Program-made: the position numbers and the translations under genes
Source: Aldehydirespirator sp965221185
Lineage (GTDB): Bacteria; Actinomycetota; Acidimicrobiia; Acidimicrobiales; Aldehydirespiratoraceae
DNA: 64,000 nt
Assembly (NCBI GenBank): GCA_965221185.1
Contig: OZ244866.1
Location: 248,001-312,000 of the forward strand
Reading direction: 5' to 3'
Notes under the pieces: generated by a model
The model's input: the letters and a program-made list of their open reading frames with translations, nothing else
Database searches by the model: none
What the model was told of the DNA's origin: nothing
Part shown: positions 8,114-16,291 of the stretch, piece after piece
How positions within the stretch are numbered: position 1 is the first letter of the stretch
How the letters are laid out: every line of letters starts with the position of its first letter

Positions 8114-8518
8114 ATGAGCCCGCGCCTTCGTCCTGTCTGGGGTCTCGCCGCGGCAGTGGTGCTGGTGGTGGCCGGATGCGGTACCAGCGCCGATCCCGAC
8201 ACCTGGGACGAGGCCGAGCAGGACGAGCGCTTCGTCGACGACGACCAGTACCCGGCCAAGTCCGCGGTGGAACACAACTTCATGTTGTCGTGTGTGGAGG
8301 CCAACAACAGGAACCTCACGGAGCCTGAGTCCCGGGTGCTGTGCCGGTGCTCCTTCGACGGGCTGCGCGGTCAGCTGACGCTGCAGCAGTTCAAGTCGCT
8401 CGACAAGGAGCTGCGCGAGTCCCCGAACCCGAGCGATCTCGAAGACGAGCCTGAGGACTCATGGGACGACACCGCGGAGGATATTCTGAGGACGTGCGCC
8501 GAGAGGGTCGATTCCTGA
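8114..8518 (+). CDS. Small lipoprotein of unknown function
   Basis: 134 residues from the ATG at 8114, chosen because it places a normal signal peptide (MSPRLRPVWGLAAAVVLVVAGC) in front. The lipobox VAGC puts the lipidated Cys at residue 22. The mature part is acidic and has three further Cys residues (LSCVEANNRN, CRCSF, RTC), including a CxC, so at least one disulfide is likely outside the membrane. The spacing resembles other actinobacterial lipoproteins with an NLT-x4-RVLCRC segment, but no known family is claimed. A TAGCCT lies 10 nt before the ATG. It ends 49 nt before the amidohydrolase, so co-transcription is possible. Confidence 0.75.
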   Translation: MSPRLRPVWGLAAAVVLVVAGCGTSADPDTWDEAEQDERFVDDDQYPAKSAVEHNFMLSCVEANNRNLTEPESRVLCRCSFDGLRGQLTLQQFKSLDKELRESPNPSDLEDEPEDSWDDTAEDILRTCAERVDS

Positions 8519-8567
8519 GGCCTTCGCACCCGTCCCCCTGTCGGTGGCCGCGGCCGGCGCCGGGGCC

Positions 8568-9791
8568 ATGACAGTCATGCCCGCTGTCGAGGAACTGCCG
8601 CTCATCATCTCCGTAGACGACCACGTAATGGAGCCCAAGGACCTCTGGCAGCAGCAGCTCCCGCCGTCGATGCGGGCGAGGGGCCCCAGAGTTGTGCAGG
8701 AGAAGGTGAGGCTGCACTTCACCGGCGGCCATTACGGCTTCGAGCGCAACGACCCCGACGGCCACTGGTGCGACGTGTGGCTGTTCGAGGACAGCGTCAC
8801 CCCCACCGGCCTGCTGCACGGTCCCGCGGGGATGCCCCGCGAGGAGCAGCGCAACGTGGCCGCCCGCTACGAGGACCTCCGCCCCGGCACCTACGAGCAG
8901 ACGGCCCGGCTCGCCGACATGGCCCTCAACCATGTGGAGGCGGCCATCAACTTCCCCAACATCTTCCCCCGATTCTGCGGGCAGGGGTTCCTCGAGCGCG
9001 ACGACAAGGAGCTCGCGGCCGAGTGCCTGCGCATCTACAACGACTGGATGATCGACGACTGGGGCGGCGGAGCCGGGCGGGGCCGGCTGATACCGCTGGC
9101 GCTGCTGCCGCTGTGGGACACCCAGATGGCCGCGGCCGAGGTGCGGCGCTGCGCGGCCAAGGGCTGCTTCGCGGTGGCCTTCTCGGAGAACCCCTCCAAG
9201 CTGGGCTTGCCGTCGATGTACACCGGCGCCTGGGACCCGGTGTGGCAGGCCTGCGAGGAGTCCGACACCACGGTGTCCATGCACATTGGCTCGTCGTCGT
9301 CGATGCCGTCGACCTCCGCTGATGCCCCGCTGGCCACGTCCATGTCGCTGTACGCCCAGAACGCCGAGGGCTCAATGGTGGACTGGGTGTTCTCGGGCAC
9401 GCTGCAACGCTTCAAACAGATCAAGATCACCTACGCCGAGAGCCAGGTCGGCTGGATGCCGTTCCAGGTGGAGCGCATGGACTCGGTGTTCCGGGAGGGA
9501 CGGGGCGGCGTGGGTGGCGACGGCCCGCTTCCCAGCGAGGTCGTGCAGGGCCGGGTCTTCGGCTGCATCTTCGACGACCTGGTCGGGCTCAAGCAGCGAC
9601 ACGACGTGGGCATCGACCAGATCCTCTTCGAGACCGACTACCCCCACTCAGACGGCACCTTCCCGCACTCCCGCAAGGTGGCCCACTCGATGTTCGCGGC
9701 GGTGGGGATGGACGCTGCCGAGTGCTACAAGGTGTTGCGGGGCAACGCCATCAACGCCTACGGCCTGCACCGCTTCGGCATCCACGACTAG
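8568..9791 (+). CDS. Metal-dependent amidohydrolase (amidohydrolase_2, TIM barrel)
   Basis: 407 residues from the ATG at 8568; an ATG at 8577 is also possible. The N-terminal strand carries a DDH metal motif (ISVDDHVMEPKDLW) in place of the usual DxH, a known variant in this subfamily. A barrel His lies in SMHIGSSS and the final catalytic Asp in ETDYPHSDGTFPHS, where H-x6-H is typical. These proteins hydrolyse or decarboxylate ring or amide substrates; marine Acidimicrobiia and Mycobacteria carry many paralogues. The substrate cannot be told. A dehydrogenase gene follows 92 nt later. Confidence 0.88.
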   Translation: MTVMPAVEELPLIISVDDHVMEPKDLWQQQLPPSMRARGPRVVQEKVRLHFTGGHYGFERNDPDGHWCDVWLFEDSVTPTGLLHGPAGMPREEQRNVAARYEDLRPGTYEQTARLADMALNHVEAAINFPNIFPRFCGQGFLERDDKELAAECLRIYNDWMIDDWGGGAGRGRLIPLALLPLWDTQMAAAEVRRCAAKGCFAVAFSENPSKLGLPSMYTGAWDPVWQACEESDTTVSMHIGSSSSMPSTSADAPLATSMSLYAQNAEGSMVDWVFSGTLQRFKQIKITYAESQVGWMPFQVERMDSVFREGRGGVGGDGPLPSEVVQGRVFGCIFDDLVGLKQRHDVGIDQILFETDYPHSDGTFPHSRKVAHSMFAAVGMDAAECYKVLRGNAINAYGLHRFGIHD

Positions 9792-9883
9792 CGGACGCAC
9801 CGCCGCGAGACTGCGGGGGAGTCACGCGCTCGAACGAGAGGCGGATGAGGCGCGGCTCGCAGGGACAACTGAGGGGATGACCG

Positions 9884-10843
9884 ATGCCTGAGCGACACAC
9901 GGTGCTGGTGGCTGAGCCGCTGGGAGCGGCCGGGGTGGACCGCCTCCGCTCCGATCCCGATGTCGATGCCGTGTTCGCAGAGAGCCAGAGCCGGCCGGAG
10001 CTGCTGGAGTCGGTGCGGGACGCGGCCGCGCTGATCGTTCGCAGCGGCAGCCGGGTGGACGCCGAGCTGATCGCGGCCGGCCCTGGCCTGCGAGTGATCG
10101 GCCGCGCCGGAGTCGGTGTCGACAATATCGACCTGGCGGCCGCGGCCGAGAGGGGCATCGCGGTGGTCAACACCCCGGAGGCCAACACTCTGGCCGCGGC
10201 CGAGCACGCCTTCGCCCTCATGCTGGCGACCGCCCGCCACGTCACCGACGCCCACAACTCGCTGTTGGCTGGCAATTGGGAACGCAAGCAGTACGTGGGC
10301 GTGCAGCTGGCCGGCGCCACGCTGGGCCTGGTCGGCTTCGGACGCATCGGAAGAGCGGTGGGCCACCGGGCGCTGGCCTTCGAAATGGCCGTACTGACAA
10401 CCGATCCGTACATCCCGGCCCAGGTGGCCCAGGACCACGGTGCCAGGATGGTCGAACTTCCCGGGCTGCTGGCCGCATCCGACTTTGTGAGTCTCCACGC
10501 GTTGGCTCAGGAGGATGGCTCCGCGCTGCTGGACGAGGCCGCGTTGGCGACCATCAAGCCGGGCGCGATCGTGGTGAACGCGGCCAGGGGCAGCCTCATC
10601 GACTCCGCCGCGGCCCGGGCCGCCCTCGACGACGGCCGGCTCGGCGGTCTCGGCCTCGACGTCTACGACCAGGAGCCCCCGCCGCCCGACCATCCCCTGA
10701 TCGGCCACCCAAGGGTCGTGCACACCCCCCATCTCGGTGCCAGCACCGGGGCAGCTCAGCGCGACGTGTCAGTACAAGTAGTGGCCAAGGTTCTCGCCGC
10801 CCTCAACGGCCAGCCAGTGGAGACCGTCCAGCCCGCCCCATAG
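9884..10843 (+). CDS. D-isomer-specific 2-hydroxyacid dehydrogenase, short SerA-like
   Basis: 319-residue NAD-dependent dehydrogenase. The Rossmann motif is GLVGFGRIGRAVG (about residues 146-158), the substrate-binding segment is GRAGVGVDNID, the catalytic Arg is in VNAARGSLID, the Glu in YDQEPP, and the His in TPHLGAST. It closely resembles the catalytic half of phosphoglycerate dehydrogenase but stops where SerA would continue into the intervening and ACT domains, so serine feedback is not expected. It could be a second phosphoglycerate dehydrogenase or act on another 2-hydroxyacid. The preceding amidohydrolase may be in the same transcript. Confidence 0.88.
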   Translation: MPERHTVLVAEPLGAAGVDRLRSDPDVDAVFAESQSRPELLESVRDAAALIVRSGSRVDAELIAAGPGLRVIGRAGVGVDNIDLAAAAERGIAVVNTPEANTLAAAEHAFALMLATARHVTDAHNSLLAGNWERKQYVGVQLAGATLGLVGFGRIGRAVGHRALAFEMAVLTTDPYIPAQVAQDHGARMVELPGLLAASDFVSLHALAQEDGSALLDEAALATIKPGAIVVNAARGSLIDSAAARAALDDGRLGGLGLDVYDQEPPPPDHPLIGHPRVVHTPHLGASTGAAQRDVSVQVVAKVLAALNGQPVETVQPAP

Positions 10844-10865
10844 CCGCGCAAGTCGAGGTCGAGCG

Positions 10866-12110
10866 ATGAACAGTGAGAGTCGGTGGCTGTCCCGGCTCGG
10901 CTGGCCCGCACGAATTGCAGCCGCACTCATGCTGGCCGCCACCGCGGCGGCCTGCGGGATGCCCGACAGCGCCGAGCTGGTTACGGATCTGGAATCTCCG
11001 GTATCCGCGGTTGAGTCCGAGAGCACAGCCGAGGCTCCGTCAGCGTCTGTGCCGACGACGTCTGTGCCTGAGGTGTCTGTGCCGACGCCGTCTGTGCCGA
11101 CGACGTCTGTGCCGACGACGTCTGTGCCTGAGGTGTCTGTGCCGACGACGTCTGTGCCTGAGGTGTCTGTGCCGACGACGTCTGTGCCTGAGGTGTCTGT
11201 GCCGTTGACGTCGGCTCCCTCCGTGTCTGTGCCGACGACGTCTGTGCCTGAGGTGTCTGTGCCGACGACGTCTGTGCCTGAGGTGTCTGTGCCGACGACG
11301 TCTGTGCCTGAGGTGTCTGTGCCGACGACGTCTGTGCCTGAGGTGTCTGTGCCGACGACGTCGATTCCGTCGGTGTCCCTACCGTTGGCGCCCGAGAATG
11401 ACGCGGGCTATGACCGGGACGACTGGGGTCCGCACAACAGCGGGCTGTGCCGCGGGGCGGTCGGTTCGCCCGACCCGTACACCGGCACCCCCATCGATTC
11501 CTGCAACGTCGATCATGTGGTGGCCTTGCACGAGGCGCACGAGTCGGGCGGCTGGGCCTGGCCTGCGAACCAGAAGCAGCAGTTCAGCCAAGCCCCGGAC
11601 AATCACCTGGCCTCGCGGGCCTGCGTGAACCAGTCCAAGGGCGGCGACGACATCTCCGAGTGGTCGGACGCCGACATCGCCGCGTCGTCAGCATGCGGCG
11701 GCGGGTACTCAGTCACCCCGGCGGGACGATGCCTGCTGGCTCGGATCACGGTGTCCGTCAAGTCGGCGTGGGGCCTCACCGTGGACCAGGCCGAAGCGGA
11801 CGCCCTCGCTGCCATGCTGGCCAGATGCGGCGACCAGGCGCCTGAGTTCTCGACCGGGCTCCAGAACACGCCGACAACGACCTCGCCGCCGCCCACAACC
11901 GCGCCGCCGACCACTGTCCCCCAACCGGACGGGTGCGTGATCGCGGCGAAGACCGCGGCCGAGTACGACGCTGTCCCCGGCATCGGAGAGGTGCTCTCCG
12001 GCCGGCTGGTAGCAGCTCAGCCGTTCTCCAGCCGCGCCGACCTCGAAGCGGTCAGCGGCATCGGCCCCGCCAGATCCGAAGCCGTCTGGTCACACTTCTG
12101 CGGGTCGTAG
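10866..12110 (+). CDS. Lipoprotein nuclease: repeat stalk + HNH (DUF1524/GmrSD-like) domain + ComEA-type helix-hairpin-helix
   Basis: 414 residues. The signal peptide ends in a lipobox (ATAAAC, Cys about residue 30). Residues about 60-170 are a low-complexity stalk of SVPTT/SVPEV pentads. The nuclease domain (about 180-320) has YDRDDW, the His-rich core CNVDHVVALHEAHESGGW, and NHLASRACVNQSKGGDDISEW, which match the secreted HNH family related to DUF1524. After a Thr/Pro linker the C-terminus (about 360-414) is a ComEA-like DNA-binding module with two GIG hairpins (VPGIGEVLSGRL, VSGIGPARSEAV). It is inferred to cut DNA outside the cell, for nutrition or DNA uptake. It overlaps the convergent RCC1 gene by 21 nt. 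Confidence 0.85.
   Translation: MNSESRWLSRLGWPARIAAALMLAATAAACGMPDSAELVTDLESPVSAVESESTAEAPSASVPTTSVPEVSVPTPSVPTTSVPTTSVPEVSVPTTSVPEVSVPTTSVPEVSVPLTSAPSVSVPTTSVPEVSVPTTSVPEVSVPTTSVPEVSVPTTSVPEVSVPTTSIPSVSLPLAPENDAGYDRDDWGPHNSGLCRGAVGSPDPYTGTPIDSCNVDHVVALHEAHESGGWAWPANQKQQFSQAPDNHLASRACVNQSKGGDDISEWSDADIAASSACGGGYSVTPAGRCLLARITVSVKSAWGLTVDQAEADALAAMLARCGDQAPEFSTGLQNTPTTTSPPPTTAPPTTVPQPDGCVIAAKTAAEYDAVPGIGEVLSGRLVAAQPFSSRADLEAVSGIGPARSEAVWSHFCGS
11044..11371 (+). repeat. Coding minisatellite, 30-nt period (stalk of the nuclease lipoprotein)
   Basis: Tandem 15/30-nt units encoding SVPTT and SVPEV alternately, nearly identical at nucleotide level, with a few variant pentads in the middle (PLTSAPSV). 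Copy number is likely to vary between strains. Confidence 0.9.
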
Positions 12111-14384
12111 CCCGGGCCGCCGCCCATTGCGCCGAGCCCAACCAGCGGCCGCGATCCAGTCTGGCGCGTTGAGAGCGCTGGCACCGACGGGATCGGCGGT
12201 ACGGAACGCGTCATAGCCCCAGCAGAGGATCACGAGATCGCTCCGCACCGCGCATGGGCCCGCGGCTATGTCGATGAATCTGCCCTCGGGCGGGTCGGCA
12301 CTGCCGTAGTTGTCCCGGCCCCAGCACGCGATGGTGTCGTCGCTGCGGATCCCGCACGTGAGAAACGCGCCGGCGGAAGCCGCCTTGAAGGTGCCTTCGG
12401 GCGGGTCGGCTTGATCGTGTTGGTTGTCGCCCCAGCATTCGATGGTGTCGTCGGTGCGTACCGCGCAGGTGTGGTTCGTACCGGCGGAGACCGCCTTGAA
12501 GGTGCCTTCGCGCGGGTCCGACTGCCCGTTCCCGTTGCTGCCCCAGCATTCGATGGTGTCGTCGGTGCGCAGCCCGCAGGTGTGGTTCGTACCGGCGGAG
12601 ACCGCCTTGAAGGTGCCTTCGCGCGCGTCCGACTGCCCGTTCCCGTTGCTGCCCCAGCATTCGATGGTGTCGTCGGTGCGCAGCCCGCAGGCGTGGCTCG
12701 GGCCTGCCGCAACGGCCTTGAATGTGCCGTCCCGATCGCCCGGCCGAACCTGTTCGACCGGACCCCTCTCGCCCCCGCCCCAGCAGGTGACGGTGTGGTC
12801 GGTGCGGAGTCCGCAGGCGTACAAGTAGCCGGCTGTCACGGCCTCGAAGGTGCCGGCGGGCGGATCCCACCACCAGACCCAGGAGATGTAGTTGGAGCCC
12901 CAGCAGGTGATGGTGTCGTCGGTGCGCAGCCCGCAGGTGGGCTGGTTGCGGGTCTCGGTGACGGCCTTGAAGCCTCCGTGGGGAACGTCGAGCTGGCCGG
13001 CACCGTTGCCCCAGTTGGAGTGGTTGTCCCAGCATTCGATAGTGCCGTCGGTGCGAAGGGCGCAGGTGTGGTAGTTGTCGGCGGCGATGGCCTTGAAGGT
13101 GCCCTCGGGGGCGTTGGAGTCGGAGCCCCAGCATTCGATGGTGCCGTTGGTGCGAAGGGCGCAGGTGTGGTATTCGCCGGCGGCGATGGCCCTGAAGGTG
13201 CCCTCGGGTGGATCGGGGGCCCGCGACCGGCTATGGCTGCTCCAGCATTGGACGGTGCTGTCGGCGCGAATCCCGCAGGCGTGGTCGTCGCTGACCGCGA
13301 CGGCCTTGAAGGTGCCCTCGGGGGCGTTGGACGAATCGCCCCAGCATTGGAGGGTGTCGTCGGTGCGAAGCTGGCAGCCGTTGTAGAAGCGGGCGACGAC
13401 AGCCTTGAACCTGCCCCCACGCTCATAGCGCTGCCCCCAGCAGGTGACGGTGTCGTCGCGCTGCAGCCCGCAGCTGTAGTCAGAGCTGGCTGCGACGGCC
13501 TTGAAGGTGCCGTCGGGCGGGTCAGACTGGCCGTGGTTGTCCAGGCCCCAGCATGTGATCGTGCGCTCGGTGCGCAGCGCGCAGGTGTGATGGTTGCCGG
13601 CAGCGACGGCTTCGAAGGTGCCGTCGGGCGCGTCGGACTGGCCGTAGTAGTTGTGTCCCCAGCATGTCGCGGCCCCGTCGCTCTGTATTGCGCAACTGTG
13701 GCTTCCGCCGGCGGCAACGTCCTTGTAGGTCGCTGGCGACGGTATGGGTCGGGGCGCCTCGACGAGGCCGAGGGCTCTGGCCAGGAAGGTGGCCATCTGG
13801 GCTCGGGTGACGGGATCGGTGGGGCAGTAGCGCAATGGTTCCCGCTTGCACCCGGCCGTGACTCCAGCGGCGGCGAGCGCGTCGATGTCCGGCGCGTGGG
13901 GGTTGCCTTCGATGTCGACGAAGCCTGCGGGCGCGGCGGGTTCGAGGTCGAGGGCTTGTACTAGGAGTGCCGCCGTCTGGTCCCGGTGGATCGGTTGGTC
14001 GGGGCAGAAGTGCAGCGGGTCCTGCTGGCAGCCGACGGCGATCTCAAGATCTGCGAGCCGCTCGACGTAGGGCGCCCACCACTGTTCCAGATCTACGTCT
14101 GCGAATCGGGTGGCACCCGTTGGGCCGGGCTCGCCGTCTTGGAGGGAGCGCACGAGCCACACCGCCATCGTTGAGCGCTTGATCGGCTCGCTGGGGCAGA
14201 ACCCGTCGCCGCTGCAGAGAGTGCCGTCGAACAGCCCCATCTCCGAGAGAATGTCGATGGCTGGCTTGTGTACCCCGGCAATGACATCTGGGTAGGTGTC
14301 TTGTTGGGTCCGCGCGGCTGCAGGCGTCGCCACCACCAGCGACGCGCTGATCGCAAGCGCGACCAGGCACTTCACGGACTTCAC
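12090..14384 (-). CDS. Secreted protein with three Cys-paired SLH-like repeats and an RCC1/BLIP-II-like propeller
   Basis: 764 residues from a GTG at 14384. Signal peptide (VALAISASLVVATPAAA), then three SLH-like repeats (about 30-210), each with a Cys pair: TLCSGDGFC, GCQQDPLHFC and GCKREPLRYC. From about residue 220 to 730 there are some 14 RCC1-type repeats of 36-38 residues with the pattern GTFKAVAAG-x-HTCALRTDGTIECWG, so each blade has two Cys. The fold should be one or two seven-bladed propellers. The SLH-like part likely holds it to the cell surface. The same SLH-like module is at the C-terminus of the 33984-38450 protein. Its 3' end overlaps the nuclease gene. The ligand is unknown. 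Confidence 0.85.
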   Translation of the reverse strand: MKSVKCLVALAISASLVVATPAAARTQQDTYPDVIAGVHKPAIDILSEMGLFDGTLCSGDGFCPSEPIKRSTMAVWLVRSLQDGEPGPTGATRFADVDLEQWWAPYVERLADLEIAVGCQQDPLHFCPDQPIHRDQTAALLVQALDLEPAAPAGFVDIEGNPHAPDIDALAAAGVTAGCKREPLRYCPTDPVTRAQMATFLARALGLVEAPRPIPSPATYKDVAAGGSHSCAIQSDGAATCWGHNYYGQSDAPDGTFEAVAAGNHHTCALRTERTITCWGLDNHGQSDPPDGTFKAVAASSDYSCGLQRDDTVTCWGQRYERGGRFKAVVARFYNGCQLRTDDTLQCWGDSSNAPEGTFKAVAVSDDHACGIRADSTVQCWSSHSRSRAPDPPEGTFRAIAAGEYHTCALRTNGTIECWGSDSNAPEGTFKAIAADNYHTCALRTDGTIECWDNHSNWGNGAGQLDVPHGGFKAVTETRNQPTCGLRTDDTITCWGSNYISWVWWWDPPAGTFEAVTAGYLYACGLRTDHTVTCWGGGERGPVEQVRPGDRDGTFKAVAAGPSHACGLRTDDTIECWGSNGNGQSDAREGTFKAVSAGTNHTCGLRTDDTIECWGSNGNGQSDPREGTFKAVSAGTNHTCAVRTDDTIECWGDNQHDQADPPEGTFKAASAGAFLTCGIRSDDTIACWGRDNYGSADPPEGRFIDIAAGPCAVRSDLVILCWGYDAFRTADPVGASALNAPDWIAAAGWARRNGRRPGLRPAEV
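12483..12704 (-). repeat. 111-nt tandem duplication inside the RCC1-repeat gene
   Basis: Two adjacent 111-nt units (12483-12593 and 12594-12704) are almost identical at nucleotide level, whereas other RCC1 units have diverged. Each encodes exactly one 37-residue propeller repeat, so this looks like a recent unit gain. Confidence 0.8.
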
Positions 14385-14456
14385 ACACGCAGCCTGTCAC
14401 GGCCGCCGGCCATCTTCCTGCCGATGGGCCGAGGTGACTTGAGTGGTGAGGGCCTG

Positions 14457-15083
14457 TCAGGGGCGGGCGCCGAACTCGGGGCGCTCGGTACGGGTGCGCT
14501 TGAGCTCCCAGAAGCCGGCCACGTTCATCATGGCCACCAGGCCGTCCCACATGGCCAGGGAGTCCTCTTTGGGCGGCACGCGGGTGATGACCGGGCCGAA
14601 GTAGCCCTGCTTGACCCCGTTGCGGTCCTTCAGGGCGATCATCGGGGTGCCGACGTTGTCGCCACAAAGGGCCAGGCCCTCGTCCATGCGCTTGCGGATC
14701 TCCCGGTCCCAGGACTCGTCGTCGAAGGCGGCCCCATGTGCGGCCCCATGTGAGGTGTCGTAGCCGACGGCGGCAAGCGCGTCGGCCGCAGCGAAGTCCT
14801 TGTCGCCGTCGTGGTGGATGCGCCTACCGTACTCCCAGTACAGCGGCCCCACGGCGTCGTCGCCCTCGGCGGCCCGCACCGACTCCAGCACCCTCATCAG
14901 CCGCAGGGTGAAGTAGGAGACCTTGTAGTAGTCGGAGTCGGGGTCGGGGTCGTTCTTGAACATCAGGCTGATCGGCTGCCAGGTGATGTTCAGGTCCCTG
15001 GCCGGCTGCACCTCGTCGACGACCCAACGAGCCGTCACCCAGCACCACGGTCAAAGCGGGTCGATCCAGAACTCGATGTCCAT
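14457..15083 (-). CDS. Candidate selenoprotein: DsbA-like (mycothiol-dependent nitroreductase Rv2466c family) oxidoreductase with UGA at the first CxxC position
   Basis: Read through one in-frame TGA (15053-15051) the gene gives 208 residues. The start is ATG 15083 with an SD (AAGGAG, 15095-15090) 7 nt upstream. Residues 5-16 read FWIDPL-U-PWCWV, where Rv2466c-family proteins have DPLCPWC, so the UGA falls exactly on the nucleophilic Cys (residue 11) and the resolving Cys is residue 14. The DsbA helical insert and the cis-Pro loop (GDNVGTPMI) follow. The alternative start, GTG 15038, lacks an SD and would lose the active site. A hairpin after the UGA fits a bacterial SECIS. It lies 28 nt after the FrhB-like gene. 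Selenocysteine is inference: TGA is one base from a Cys codon, so an error or a mutation remains possible. Confidence 0.8.
15017..15037 (-). promoter_or_regulatory. Candidate bacterial SECIS hairpin
   Basis: Starting 14 nt after the UGA, the mRNA can form a 9-bp stem (UGACGGCUC / GGGUCGUCG, six Watson-Crick and three G-U pairs) closed by a 3-nt loop GUU at +23 to +25. A small apical loop that begins with G and lies about 16-37 nt from the UGA is the published bacterial SECIS pattern for SelB binding. Confidence 0.55.
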
Positions 15084-15111
15084 GTCAGGCTCCTTGGTCA
15101 GGGTCTGTGCG

Positions 15112-16290
15112 TCAGGCCGGCTTGCGTTCGGGCAGCCCCAGGCGGGCCGCGCCGTCGGCCCAGTGGGGCCAGCGATCGCGGCTCTTGGCCGACAGGCGGT
15201 GCATCAGCGCGATGGCGCCGGGGTCGTCGTCTCCGGGTCGGGTCTCGATAACCCCGTCTCGCACCATGGCGTCGATCACGGCCCGGCCCAGCTCGGTGCG
15301 CACGATGGTGAGGGTCCAGTCCGTGAGGTCCCCGATGCCGCCGGTTGAGATGTCGGCGTGTTCGGCTGCGAAGTCGGGGCAGAGGTTGCAGCCCTCCCGG
15401 GTCCAGGCGTGACACTCCTTGAGGTTGATCTCGTGGTAGCGGCCGTCCTTGGTCCAGATCTGGAAGACGCCCTTGATGTTCATCTTCGAGATCTGCTCCT
15501 TCGGCAGCCCGTACTTCACCTCGAACAGCTCGTCGAACAGCGAGTCGTCGAACGACTTCGAGCACAGCAGGCCGATGTTGAGCTTGATCGGCTTGCTGAC
15601 CTTGCCGACCTTGCGGTGCCACATCACCGGCCCCACCGACGTCTGGCAGCTCATCCCCACCAGCGCAAGACGTTTCAGCCCCTTTTCGCTGGCCTCCTCG
15701 AAGGCGATGGGGTTGGCCGAGTAGGTGTAGCGGCTGCCCGCGCCCCGCAGCACCTCCTCGCGGTTGGTGGCCACCATCGGGAACGCCTTCCACCCCGGCT
15801 CGCCGCCGGCCAGCGACTCCACCCCGCTGGTGAGGGCCCCGTCGATGATGTCGTTCTCCATGCACCAGATGAGGATGGCCGACACCAGCCCGCCGTCCTG
15901 GCCGACCTCGTAGACGAAGTCGTCGCTGGCCCGGGTCAGCAGGATGTCGGAGTAGATGCCCGACATCTCCTCGGGGTCGCGCTCGCGGCCGAACAGGTGC
16001 ATGTCGGCTTCGGGCTCCCACATGCGAAAACGTGGGCAGGCCCTCGTGCAGGAAGTGCAGCCCTTGATGCCGTGCACGCAGTCGTCGGCGCCGAGTTCCT
16101 CCTCGAGGTGGAACGGCTTGTAGGCGCCCGGCTCGTGGGTGTAACCGATCACATGGTGGGGGCAGGCGATCACGCATCCCGCGCAGCCGGTGCACAGTCC
16201 CGAAGTGATGACCTCGTCGTGCAGCTCCTTCCACTGGTAGGTCCAGCGGGGCTTCTTGGCTGGCGCGGGCGCAGCGTCGGTGACCGTCAT
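15112..16290 (-). CDS. Coenzyme F420 hydrogenase/dehydrogenase beta-subunit (FrhB-like) iron-sulfur protein
   Basis: 392 residues from the ATG at 16290; a longer reading to 16320 would run into the tRNA. Two [4Fe-4S] ferredoxin motifs: CTGCAGCVIACP (about residues 32-43) and CTSCTRACP (about 77-85). The FrhB N- and C-terminal domains follow, with the flavin/F420 region GGLVSAILIWCMEN, a Cys in ALVGMSCQT, and the C-terminal cluster segment CHAWTREGCNLCPDFAAEHADIS. Relatives move electrons between F420H2, FAD and ferredoxin-like partners. The partner here is unknown; the next gene on the same strand is the candidate selenoprotein. The start codon lies 1 nt from the tRNA end, so the mRNA is probably released by tRNA processing. 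Confidence 0.88.
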   Translation of the reverse strand: MTVTDAAPAPAKKPRWTYQWKELHDEVITSGLCTGCAGCVIACPHHVIGYTHEPGAYKPFHLEEELGADDCVHGIKGCTSCTRACPRFRMWEPEADMHLFGRERDPEEMSGIYSDILLTRASDDFVYEVGQDGGLVSAILIWCMENDIIDGALTSGVESLAGGEPGWKAFPMVATNREEVLRGAGSRYTYSANPIAFEEASEKGLKRLALVGMSCQTSVGPVMWHRKVGKVSKPIKLNIGLLCSKSFDDSLFDELFEVKYGLPKEQISKMNIKGVFQIWTKDGRYHEINLKECHAWTREGCNLCPDFAAEHADISTGGIGDLTDWTLTIVRTELGRAVIDAMVRDGVIETRPGDDDPGAIALMHRLSAKSRDRWPHWADGAARLGLPERKPA

Positions 16291-16291
16291 G

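Noticed and set aside
11044..11371. Repeat array as CRISPR or origin iterons
   Set aside because: The 30-nt units are coding (SVPTT/SVPEV) and contiguous inside a lipoprotein gene.
12411..13964. 517-codon plus-strand open frame with repeated GVVGAQPAGVV-like units
   Set aside because: It is antisense to the RCC1 repeats, so it inherits their periodicity; there is no signal or family match.
14457..15038. DsbA-like protein starting at GTG 15038 without UGA readthrough
   Set aside because: It lacks an SD and drops the whole active-site strand and both CxxC positions; the ATG at 15083 has an SD and restores the family N-terminus.
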